From contig OX621259.1 in assembly GCA_951640165.1 (NCBI GenBank), forward strand, positions 2,604,001 to 2,668,000: a stretch of 64,000 nt of DNA, written 5' to 3'. The notes under the pieces are model-generated. The model was given only the letters and a program-made list of their open reading frames with translations. It was not told the origin of the DNA and made no database searches. Positions 12,458 to 21,657 of this stretch are shown piece by piece. Positions within the stretch are counted from its first letter, which is position 1, and every line of letters begins with the position of its first letter. This DNA comes from Pseudoips prasinana. Its lineage: Eukaryota; Arthropoda; Insecta; Lepidoptera; Nolidae. The translations under genes and the position numbers were made by a program.

Positions 12458-13760
12458 CTACTCTGTCAAGAAAGTACCGGGAAAAGATCAATAATATACA
12501 AAATGTTTGTTATTCATCCAATTTTATTTTATCACCTTCAGAAACGATACACTTACGCCAACGAATAATCCATTCATGAAAATATTTTTTAAACGCTGCT
12601 TTGGGAACTGAGTTAAGTTCTCGCAACGAATTCTCCTTTATGTCTTCTACCGATTGAAAACGGGTACCACGAAGTGGTGATTTGAGTTTAGGAAAAAGAA
12701 AGAAGTCAGCTGGAGCCATATCTGGTGAATATGGTGGTTGCTGGATGGTATTTGTTTAGTGTTTGGTCAAAAATTCGTTCACAATGCTGTTCGTGTGCGA
12801 AGGCGCATTATCGTGGTGCAAAATCCAAGACCTATCTTTCCACAAATATGGCCTTTTTCGTCGAATTTGCTATCTTAAACGCCGCATAACGCCTCAAATA
12901 ATATTCTTCAATCTTCATTTACCGTTCGACCTTCCGGTAAGAATTCAGAGTCCACAACACCGCGATAGTCAAAGAAAACAGTCAACATGACTTTGACTTT
13001 TGATCGACTTTGGCGTGTTTTTTTCGGTTTCGGTTCAGTTGGAAGGCGCCACTCCGAAGCTTGTTGACTATTTTGCATGTCAAACTCGTAAACCCACGTC
13101 TCGTCACCAGTAACAATGCATTTCATGAATGTTGGGTTGGAATTGACTCTACCATGTCCTCAGCGACTTTCATGCGACTGAATTTTTGGAGAAAATTCAG
13201 ATCTTTTGGGACTAGCCGAGCGGCAACATGTTTCATACCCAAATGATTAGTTAAAATGGTACGAATCGACTCGTGAGATACAGAAAGTGCGGCTATCTCT
13301 CTCAGAGTTGAATGAGGATTTTCAGTCACTTTTTCCTTCACATTTGCGATGATAACTTAAGTTGCAGACGTTGATGGCCTACCAGAGTGAGGCAAATCTT
13401 TCATCACATCTCGACCGCCTTTGAACGCTTTGAATCACTCATAAGCACGAGTTTTTTGATAAAGTCGATTCACCGCAAGCCTTCTGTAACATTTTCAGTG
13501 ACTCCGAACACGAAATTCCATTAGCGATGCAAAATTTAAGGCAAAGTCTTTGTTCGATATTTTTGTCCATTATGAAATTCGCAATACACACTATATATGA
13601 TATTACTAAAACCAGCACTGTATTTAATATAAATAACAGATGCAACTCAAACTCCGCACCAAAATGGAAAACAGTTGTGTCAATCTAACAACAACAAAAA
13701 AAAAATTGAATTTGGAACCATAAACAAATCATCCATTCCCGATACTTTTTTGACTGAATG
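12458..13760 (-). mobile_element. Mariner element 1, 1303 bp, TA duplication
   Basis: Terminal inverted repeats of about 23-24 bp share GTCAARAAAGTAYCGGG. They are flanked by TA at 12456-12457 and 13761-13762, the mariner target duplication. Length is typical for the family. It lies in element B. A second copy of the same family, split in two, lies at 33642-34148 and 59492-60278, and comparison of the two defines the insertion point of the giant element there. Confidence 0.92.
12510..13570 (-). pseudogene. Mariner 1 transposase, frameshifted
   Basis: The ATG is at 13570-13568 (MDKNIEQR) and the stop at 12512-12510. Pieces in three frames give the helix-turn-helix N terminus (CIANGISCSESLKML), the linker (HSTLREIAA), the first catalytic Asp (VTGDETWVYE), and the third Asp in PDMAPADFFLFPKL; the HHDNAP box with the second Asp lies in the damaged stretch near 12830-12780. 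Family transposases are about 345 residues with a DD34D triad. Several indels make this copy nonfunctional. Confidence 0.9.
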
Positions 13761-14599
13761 TATTAATAAATGAGTTAGTGTCAAAATAGGACACCAACTG
13801 GTCATTATGGCAAATTTTATACATTATCATGTTAAGATCATAAATATACCTATTTGGCTTCTCAGTCAGGCTTGAGCAATAAGGCAGAGCACATTACACA
13901 CATTAAGGATTGCATCTAAAATATGTTTCCGACTCACAGACAAGCTATCTCCATAAAGCATAACTGTCTTGTACTCATTCACTTGACATACTGAGGACAT
14001 TTTTTAACATAATTGGTGATAACTAGCTCCAGCTAAACATACATTTAAAACTGGTACAATAGATTGTTTGCTCATTAATACACTAAAATTTTTACCTAAT
14101 TTGTCTGAAATGATGCAAACTATTTTACACTTATTACTGCTAGGTACAGAGGGTGTGTCATAAACATGTGTACTGGGAATAATGATTGATTCATCCGATA
14201 AACTAGTTATTACAGATTTATTTGGCAGTTCTGTGTCCTGCAGTTGGGTATGTTCTATAGCATGATCATTGAGAACAAATTGGGGGTGGCCCTGCTTGCT
14301 ATGTGTTATAGACAGATGAGAACCTGACACTGAATCATTGTGGTTCGAATTAAATAAATGTTTATTTTCAGACCAATCAAAGCTGTCTTTACTCATTAAG
14401 CTTAAAATTTCATTTGCAGCGAGAATATGTGCCTTAATTTGGTCCTGTGAGCATTTATATTTGTTAGACAGTAGAGCTACATTATTCTCCAGTTCATTTA
14501 CTTTTCCCTTCAATTTCTTTGTGTCTAAATTATATGTTAAGTTACATTGAGAAAGTTGATACTAGTTATGTCTTAATCAGACTGCAATTCCCTATGTTC

Positions 14600-16012
14600 C
14601 CTAATTAAATTACTAATATAGTGAACACAGTGAATTTTGAAATTCTGATTGGAATACTAAGATCTCTTAACATATCTCCAATGGCAACCGATTGGTTTCG
14701 TGATTACCTGTTCGGCCGCCGGCAACGCATTTGCGTCCAGGATAGTGTATCCTCGTGGCGCAATACTGTAGTCGGCGTACCACAGGGTGGCGTTCTTTCT
14801 CCGCTTCTCTTTGCGTTATTTATTAACACTATTTCCAGTAATCTTAATTCTTCCTGCCACCTTTATGCAGATGACCTGCAAATATATACACAAGCCGAGC
14901 TTAACGATTTGCCGATGGCCATTGATAGCTTAAATGGGGACCTAAGACGTGTTTGCACCTGGAGTATTCAATACGGGCTGACTGTTAATCCTGAAAAGAC
15001 GCAGGTTACAGTTGTTGGTAGCCCCAGGTTAATTTCAAAGATAGCTTGGTCTCAGGTTCCACCAGTTTACTTTAACAACATCACAATACCTTTTAAGGAA
15101 AATGTAAAAAACTTGGGAATTTATATAGACAATAAGTTATCCTGGGATCTACAGCTACAAGAAGTTAGTCGTAAGGTTTTTGCCTCTGCAGGGATCTTGC
15201 GAAGACTACGCAACTTTCTACCCACTGCCACAAAAATTGCGCTCGCACAATCCCTCCTAGAAGCATATCTCATAGAAGCACAACTTGACAAACTTGAGCG
15301 GCTTCAAAATGTCTGCATAAGGTTTATATTTGGATTACGCAAATATGACCATGTTTCTGATTATCGCCGTCAGCTCAAGTGGCTTCCTATTCGCCTTCGC
15401 CGGAACACTCACATTTTAGCCCTTCTTTATAATATACTGTTTAATCCTTCATCACCATCTTATCTTAAAGAACGTTTCGAGTTCCTACATGACACACATT
15501 CAAGATGCTTGAGGTCATCAGAGAACCTTAAACTGCAAATGCCAAGTCATTCCACCGATTATTACGGCAAATCATTTACAGTGCAGGCTGTGCGCCTGTG
15601 GAACGCACTGCCCTTAACAATAAGAAAAGCGCAATCGTTAAATATTTTTAAAAATAATGTTAAAAAACATTATCTATCTGCCTAGACTACTGTATAAGCA
15701 TATTTATTTACCGCTGTCGCCTTTGGTTTTTTTTTTCTCGCGCATTCCTGCTTTTATAGACTTTTTTTTAAATTATTCTATGAATTTCTTTTTTTACTTT
15801 TTGTTATTAATTTGTATAAGTTTATGTTTACATTAAGTTGACCTATTGTTACACCTACCTACCCTGTTTTCCCTTTCCTTAATCTATCCACTCCATAATT
15901 GGTTGTCTGGAAGAAATCGCAGTAGCGATAAGACCGCCCTTTGTACTTAATTTATGTATGCTCTTTTTTTAATTTTAAGTTATGGTGTTAAGCTATAAGT
16001 TATAAGTTTATG
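14600..16012 (+). mobile_element. Non-LTR retrotransposon C, 5'-truncated
   Basis: It starts inside the RT palm (DTVNFEIL, after the catalytic Asp) and runs through the RT C terminus to a 3' UTR containing a GATAAGACCGCCCTTTGTAC block, a recurrent 3' motif in insect CR1/Jockey LINEs. 5' truncation is the normal outcome of target-primed reverse transcription. Confidence 0.8.
14621..15685 (+). pseudogene. Element C reverse transcriptase, C-terminal 354 codons
   Basis: One uninterrupted frame carries GVPQGGVLSPLLFALFIN, LYADDLQIYTQ, GLTVNPEKTQVT, NLGIYIDNKLSWD and the C-terminal WNALPLTIRKAQSLNIFKN signature. The thumb lacks the segment that normally follows AYL, an in-frame deletion at about 15275. 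The frame lacks the endonuclease and RT fingers, so it is a fragment despite being open. Confidence 0.85.
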
Positions 16013-16190
16013 AAGATAGAAAGAGAGAAAGTTATGTTTCGTTTATTACTGTAGGCGCAAGAGAAAGGTTCAATCACAAGTTTTCATTCTCTCTGCCTCT
16101 TATAGCCCACTGGCTGTGTGTGTCTCGTATATCTAAGTTTTATTTCAGCCGGTGGTCTAAAACACACTCGTTTTTTTTTATTTTATGTAG

Positions 16191-16428
16191 GTACCGCACG
16201 TCCCGCATAGAAGAAGGCTGCGTGGTGCTGCAGCCGGCGCGGGGCGGCGCGAGGGGCGCGGGGGGCGCAGGCGCCGCAGTGCGGGTGCGCGCGGCGCCGG
16301 CGCGCGACCACAAGTGCCGGCGCGCGCGCCACGACCACACGGACGACGCGCACCTGCTGCCGCCGCTGCCCGCCCTGCTCCACACCAAATACTGGAAAAA
16401 CTATAAACCAAAAGCTGACGAGTGTTAA
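16191..16428 (+). CDS. Candidate terminal exon of the unidentified host gene
   Basis: The acceptor is TTTTATTTTATGTAG, ending 16190, behind a T-run. The exon enters in phase 2, which matches the donor at 2537, and reads YRTSRIEEGCVVLQPA, a Gly/Ala/Arg-rich stretch (about 16240-16310), a His/Asp-rich stretch and an ending KYWKNYKPKADEC. It is far more GC-rich than its surroundings, as lepidopteran coding exons often are. The stop TAA (16426-16428) overlaps the polyadenylation signal. I do not recognise the protein. If it does not join to 2416-2536, it is still likely to be a last exon. Confidence 0.6.
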
Positions 16429-16432
16429 TAAA
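16427..16432 (+). promoter_or_regulatory. Polyadenylation signal AATAAA overlapping the stop codon
   Basis: The sequence is GTTAATAAAC. The stop TAA and the AATAAA hexamer share two bases, giving a 3' UTR of only a few tens of bases. Confidence 0.6.
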
Positions 16433-16832
16433 CTTTTGATTCATTACTTTCTTGTTTAAATACTAAACTAATTACAAACTACTGTTCATTATTATGTATG
16501 TTCGTTTAGTTTCGAACTCTTGTTATTCTTACCAGTCTTATGAGCGGCTTGAAACCCGGGTACTAGTATAATTGCCCGGGCGAAATGCGGGTAGTTGTAG
16601 ATAACTCCGGACGCGAACCAGTGGTGGTAGTTCGCTAGTGTTAGTCAAGAGAGAGATAACAACGCGCGCGTGGAACTGTTTTTGCTTGGAGGCTAAGATA
16701 GTTTTCTTTGTTGTTTACCACGGCACATCGTAATTTGATTATATTGAAATATTGATTGGTTTTGTTAATTGGGACACGTAAAGGCGTACTGTTCGTAATT
16801 AAACTCGCGGATAAGTTGTTGGTGTTATTTTT

Positions 16833-16898
16833 AGTCCTTCGGAGAGGCCATTGTCCAGCACTGAACGTCATTTAGCTGATATGATGATGATGATGATC
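16833..16898 (+). mobile_element. RTE retrotransposon 3' tail fragment
   Basis: It contains GGAGAGGCCATTGTCCAGCA, then GCTGATATGATGATGATGATG. This matches the 3' end of the RTE copies at 41220-41270 (+) and 62340-62400 (-). 16433-16832 holds no recognised gene. Confidence 0.65.
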
Positions 16899-16909
16899 TT
16901 ATTTAACTA

Positions 16910-17048
16910 TCATATGGGCAGTAGTGAACCTAGTGTCAAAATTGTTCAGGCCGCCCAATATGCCCTCTGATGCTGCTTAATGACTTTTGTCTAAAGACTA
17001 CAACCGGGACCGACAGTTGCATGTGCCTTCTGAAGAACAGAGACGCTC
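16910..17048 (+). repeat. Dispersed repeat of unknown class
   Basis: The string GGCAGTAGTGAACCTAGTGT and the following GTTCAGGCCGCCCA...GCCCTCTGA block recur in diverged form at 19195-19285 (GACAGTAATTACCCCGGTGT, GTTCAAGCCGCCCA). No coding capacity or terminal structure is evident. Confidence 0.5.
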
Positions 17049-17049
17049 A

Positions 17050-17410
17050 GAAATGATACTACTTTCAAATTCAAATACTTTATTTGAGACATATGTAAGT
17101 CCATAGTATTAGTAGGGACAAGATAACTTAATAATTAGTGTTAGTAATAAAGCTGCCTACATTAGAACTGGTGTGGATCCTTACCCAGTGACGCAGCAGA
17201 GGGGCGTCCCACCGATCTCAGAAGACGCTCAGGAGACTGTTAGTGGTGGTGCGCGTTCGGCCTACCATTGATGCGGTCCTCTTTCTTATGATGGCGTAGA
17301 AATCATCAGAGTGCGGCTCCGCAAACATACCGGACGCACTACAGTACCACGACAACCCTCACAGTATCCTCAACGCCTTATTATATTGAATGCGCAGATT
17401 GCTGTATGTC
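17050..17410 (-). pseudogene. LINE fragment, RT C terminus, element F family
   Basis: Minus-strand translation of 17402-17190 gives YSNLRIQYNKALRIL, SWYCSASGMFAEPHSDDFYA, IIRKRTASMV and NSLLSVF, with two stops. It aligns by eye with the end of element F (NNAFRMLLRLPRYCSASEMF, IIRKKTASLVRR). CAAATTCAAATACTTTATTT near 17070 looks like its 3' terminus. Confidence 0.75.
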
Positions 17411-17764
17411 CTCTGCGTATAACAGGTCCAAAGGCTTCACGTGTAGAATGACTGGCAGAACGCTTTGAAAAGAGTGACTTTTACCATTGTGGGTCACCCA
17501 TCTATGGACTGAGCATGAGCCCATTTGCTGAATTTGAGGACCAGTGAGAGCATCTGACTATGAGCGCCTGATTTTTATCAGTAAATGACCTTTTGTACAA
17601 AGACAATTTATTATAAACTTTCTACGTTATTCACTATGGATATTGCAAATGTTGAGTGAGAATTGATATTCAGAACGGTATATATTTGGGATATTGAATA
17701 TAAATTAAATGCACGAGGATTATGACACATATATTTTCAGCAAAATACCTGAGCGTATTCCAAA

Positions 17765-18021
17765 AAATATCGTGGTTGACCAATGTTTGCTTTTGACGCC
17801 GGAGGTCGTGGGTTCGATTCCCACCCAAGACAGATATTTGTGTGCATGAATATGTCTAATCATCCTAAGTCGGGGTGTAATTATCTATATAAGTATGTAT
17901 ATACAATAGAAAAGTAGTATATGTAGTATATCAGTTATCTGGTTTCCATAGTACAAGCTCTGCTTAGTTTGGGATCAGATGGCCGTGTCTGACTAATGTC
18001 CCATGACATTATTATTATATT
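17765..18021 (+). mobile_element. tRNA-derived SINE
   Basis: It has a box-B-like GGTTCGATTCCCACC (about 17811-17825) after CGCCGGAGGTCGTG, then a body with GTACAAGCTCTGCTTAG and GATGGCCGTGTCTGACTAATG, and an ATTATTATTAT tail. A 3' fragment of the same family lies at 27004-27085. 17411-17764 and 18022-18657 hold no recognised gene. Confidence 0.7.
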
Positions 18022-18657
18022 AATTCAACTTTTTCAAAATACTTTTTAAAGGCGGGTTTTGATTGATGTGATGTCCATTTTAAAACGAACTTTGTGTAAT
18101 GCGTAGCGCTGCGCAAATACTTAAATAGCGATAAGCTATTTAGTTTTCTAGTAATTCTAAATCTCCCCTGCTTTTAAACATTGCAATATTATATGGCGCA
18201 TTAGCAACAGATTCGTGTACAATCAACGCGCGTTCTCCAGTGCCTTGGCGAAGAAAATTAAATGAGTTTATTATTTCCGCGAATTTCGTTTCCGGATGTA
18301 AAACTGGAGCGAGGGTACTCCCTCGAGGTAAGCAATGGAACTCGTTTCAATCGTAAAATATTTGAAGAGTGTTTATTTTGCAAAGGTAAACTTCAGCGGA
18401 GATGCTAATGGAATTTATATTAGGAGGTATTTGACTGCATTCAATGTAAAATTATAAGAATATGATATTTTTTTAGAAAAATCTAATATTTGTAGCACAA
18501 ATATAATGACCCAACCTGTTTGCCGTTTTTGATTACCTAATTTAATTTCGAACGAATTTTTCGATAATTATGCCCATAAAGCTCCAACCATAGGACTGAT
18601 TTAAATCTAATAATCGACATGAAATGAAAAGATTGATCTAAGCTCATTTATGAGTTT

Positions 18658-18830
18658 ACTAGCTGTGACCCGCGATTTCACCCGCTATCCACCCAATCAA
18701 TATCCGAATGAAATAGGCCATAATTAATAAGCTATATTACAACAAAGCTTCATCAAAATCCGTTGCATAGTTTTTGCGTGAAAGACTAACAAACATCCTC
18801 ACAACTAACACTCAAAAGTTTTCGCAAAAT
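18658..18830 (-). mobile_element. Lep1-like Helitron fragment, inverted
   Basis: It starts with ACTAGCTGTGACCCGCGATT, the reverse complement of the usual 3' end, and contains TCATCAAAATCCGTTGCATAG and ACTAACAAACATCCTCAC, the complement of the family core. Confidence 0.6.
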
Positions 18831-18877
18831 CGTAGAAAATTCAAAACTGTAGATTGAAGATTTTTTTTAAAGTATAC

Positions 18878-19115
18878 TTGGGGCGTGATCTACTAACGAT
18901 ATCGAAGCAAAATATATAGTTGATAGAATTTTTATCTGTTTGTCTGTATCTATGTCCGGGCTAAACTCAAAAAGTTCAAATTTTGCATGAATATTACTAA
19001 GAGGTCGGGTCAACATATAGGCTACATATTATGACGCTATCGCCTACGGGGGAGGAACTGTGATAATTTATAAAGTTTAACGCGGGTAAAACCGCGGGGC
19101 GCATCAAGTTTATAA
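18878..19115 (+). mobile_element. Helitron-like repeat copy, left member of an inverted pair
   Basis: It begins CTTGGGGCGTGATCTAC and contains GTCCGGGCTAAACTCAAAAA, GCATGAATATTACTAAGAGG and CATATAGGCTACATATTAT, then GCGGGTAAAACCGCG. An inverted copy lies at 20095-20310. The 3' part resembles Lep1 ends. Confidence 0.6.
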
Positions 19116-19194
19116 TATAAGAAAGATTACAGATGCCTACTTATATATAGGAATTTATTTTAATTCAATTTTTGGAAGATTCTTCTTACTTTAT

Positions 19195-19285
19195 CGTATG
19201 GACAGTAATTACCCCGGTGTCAGAGTTGTTCAAGCCGCCCATTAAGCCTCTGAAATAGTTTATAGACTGTCGTGCTATTACAATA
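19195..19285 (+). repeat. Second copy of the dispersed repeat
   Basis: Diverged from 16910-17048 (shared GTTCAAGCCGCCCA and the following CCTCTGA). 19116-19194 and 19286-19784 hold nothing I can name. Confidence 0.4.
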
Positions 19286-19784
19286 ATCCATTATTGGAAC
19301 GTAGGAACAGATTACTGCTAATTAACCTTAGAAGGAATTGATGAACTTGTTTTTTATTATTAGGGTTCCCAAATCGGACAATAACAATCAAAAGAATCTT
19401 ACATCAAATAATATTATACAATTTGTATGCCCTAAAGTAGTGAACACAGCATGCAATTTTATGTTAAAACTAGGTAAATACACTTAACATTACTTTAAAA
19501 TATAAAATAATTTATGATATAAATTGTTTGACTTAAACTCCTATCCTGTACTATTATAACTTAAACAAGACAATAAAAATTTACAAAAACGACCAAAAAT
19601 AGAAAAAAACACATTTTATTCAAGAGCCCTGCGATCTCTTATTTTAGCGGATGAAAGAGTGCCGTAATATATATCAAAGTTATTTCGTAAGTTGTTGTAA
19701 CTTGAAAGCATACAATATAGGGGAGAGTGTTGTCCCATGTTAGTAATGGACTTGATGCATTGTATAATTTTTTTAATTCATTAG

Positions 19785-19925
19785 TTGGCGTGGTTGGTAT
19801 ATGCCCTTCATGCCGCGGGTCTCACCCAGGACACATATTTGTGTGCATGAACATGTATGTTTGTCCCGAGTTTGGTAGTAATTAATTATCTATATTAATG
19901 ATACAAACGCGGGGTACAGCTAGTT
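19785..19925 (+). mobile_element. Truncated SINE plus Lep1 end
   Basis: TTGGCGTGGTTGGTATATG, GGGTCTCACCCAGGACA and CATATTTGTGTGCATGAAC resemble the 17765 SINE with a damaged box B. CGCGGGGTACAGCTAGT at about 19908-19924 is a Lep1-type terminus. Confidence 0.45.
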
Positions 19926-20094
19926 TACAAAAGATTTTTCAATCCTCTGCTTTCTTAAAAAAAATGTAATGATGTACTATGTATGAAGTTCAGATAAGCT
20001 ACGCTAAGTAGGACTACGATGTTGATATGTTTTATTGTGCGGATAGTTTTGTTCATGCAGGGTTTACCTATAAGTCTTTAGTCATACTGCCATT

Positions 20095-20310
20095 GATATT
20101 TTACTTGTATATGTTCCCCCGTAGGTGACAGCGTGATAATATGTAGCCTATATGTTGACCTGACCTCTTAGTAATATTCATGCAAAATTTGAAGTAAATC
20201 CATACAGTACTTTTTGAGTTTAGCCCGGACATACATACAGACAAACAGACAAAAATTCTAAAAACTATATTTTTGGCTTCGATATTGATTGTAGATCACG
20301 CCCCAAGTAT
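20095..20310 (-). mobile_element. Helitron-like repeat copy, right member of the inverted pair
   Basis: Its reverse complement matches 18878-19060: it shares CTTGGGGCGTGATCTAC, TGTCTGTTTGTCTGTAT, GTCCGGGCTAAACTCAAAAA and GGTCAACATATAGGCTACAT. The family has at least two independent or foldback-related copies here. Confidence 0.6.
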
Positions 20311-20682
20311 CCTTATTAAAAGATATTCAATGTAAAGTTTTTGCTTTCCTACGATTTTATTATATGCATAGAAGATTGTATTCATAATCACATCCATGCG
20401 TCGAGTGCTATACAATATTGGCAATACGATTTGATTTTAAGCTATTTTTCTGATTAGTATCAGAGTAATACTTATCTATACTATAGCTCCACTACTGCAT
20501 TAACGCCTCCCCAGAAATCTTTGAACGATATGGCATAATTACCGCGCTTGAGTTGTTTCAAGACAATTGAAAACAATCAATTTATTGAGGAATATGCTGC
20601 TGTCTGTCTGTCTGGTGGGTAGAACGGTTCCAATTGAATGAGATGTGGTGGCGATATTGGTGAACTTACAGTACAGATATTG

Positions 20683-20825
20683 TACAGACGCCAGCACATC
20701 GAGCTACCCCAACTGTCAAATTGTTTTTATATATTTTCAACTTTATCTCAAAAGTATAAGGTTCACTTTCAATTGGGAAAATTTGACAGATTGTGGTAGT
20801 TTGATGTGCTGGCGTCTGTACTACA
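20683..20825. mobile_element. Small foldback (MITE-like) element
   Basis: Arms GTACAGACGCCAGCACATC and GATGTGCTGGCGTCTGTAC are perfect over 19 bp. Beyond them, diverged complementarity continues (GAGCTACC against GGTAGTTT, AACTGTCAAATT against AATTTGACAGATT). An AT-rich loop lies between. No target duplication is clear. 19926-20094, 20311-20682 and 20826-21366 contain no supportable gene. Confidence 0.6.
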
Positions 20826-21366
20826 GCGTCATACTACTTTACCATAAACGTGTTATGATTTATTACGATCCGCAGCAGGAATGGAACTTTGTTGATGATG
20901 TTGTATATTCTATGAAGTGAGAACTAAACAAGTGACAAACTTCTTTTTACCTCCTTCTACGCTACATACAATTAACTATATTTGCCACTCTAAAATACAA
21001 GCAGCGAAAATTCCATCGCAACTTGACATTAAAATTCATGTGCCAGCCGATCCCGGAATCCCGCTTGACGGAGTATTGAAGCGTCGTTGATCATTTAAAT
21101 ATATTCGCGGCGCTTATCAATGCCCATCATTAGGTTTGCGGCTCGTTTGCCCTCATTCTGGCGCAGGTGGTGAAGGTGGGGAGGGTATTATATCTCATTA
21201 CAAGCGTACAAAATTATGAAAGCGCTGCAGGGGTATGGTTCGCTTTTGCTTTTGTAATTTTTGGCACAGTCGCTAATTTCGATTTTGACTGAAACATTTG
21301 GTGTTGCGGAGAGACTGGTGGAGCGGGCAGTAGGTGCAGTATATCATTATTATTATTTTATTATTG

Positions 21367-21400
<34 letters not shown>

Positions 21401-21657
21401 AAATATTTATTGCGATCATGAGTGATACATAGGTGTTACAGAATGTAGAGGTACATACATGATACCCTGTTAGGGCGCAGCAATACAATTTTAATTCAAA
21501 ATGACTTACAAACTATTTAATTAATCTTAGGTTATATATTTATTTATATATATTATTACTATGTTATATACCATTATTATTATTATGTTATCATCATATT
21601 TATACTATTTACTTTAAACATATTATAATTTAATTATTTTTTAAATTGCACACTGTC

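Larger units (their letters stand above)
12220..14513 (-). pseudogene. Element B ORF1, interrupted by the mariner
   Basis: The first 169 codons (14513-14004) begin with a coiled-coil-like ELENNVALLSNKYKC stretch. They later show KIVCIISDKLGKNFSVLM, which resembles the esterase-like (SGNH) region of some insect LINE ORF1 proteins. The frame then shifts (KMSSVCQVNEYKTVMLYGDS near 13990-13925). Past the mariner it resumes at about 12456 with CNFKLTDGTMYLPYFY and ends near 12220. The esterase reading is an inference from layout. Confidence 0.6.
9792..14520 (-). mobile_element. Non-LTR retrotransposon B, decayed, split by a mariner
   Basis: Minus strand. ORF1 lies at the right (14513 to about 12220), ORF2 at the left (12184 to 9792). 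The element lacks its RT thumb and 3' UTR. A mariner occupies 12458-13760. 10785-11560 holds an AT-rich, stop-filled linker between endonuclease and RT, perhaps with extra inserted DNA; traces of the SDHP endonuclease motif can be read near 11585-11610. Without the mariner, ORF1 would read straight across the insertion point, which fixes the order of events. Confidence 0.8.

Noticed and set aside
16140..16444. Three minus-strand frames opposite the terminal exon
   Set aside because: They are shadows of the GC-rich exon; Arg/Ala/Pro-rich because of composition.
20645..20920. 91-codon plus-strand frame
   Set aside because: It is created by the foldback element at 20683-20825, with no protein-like features.
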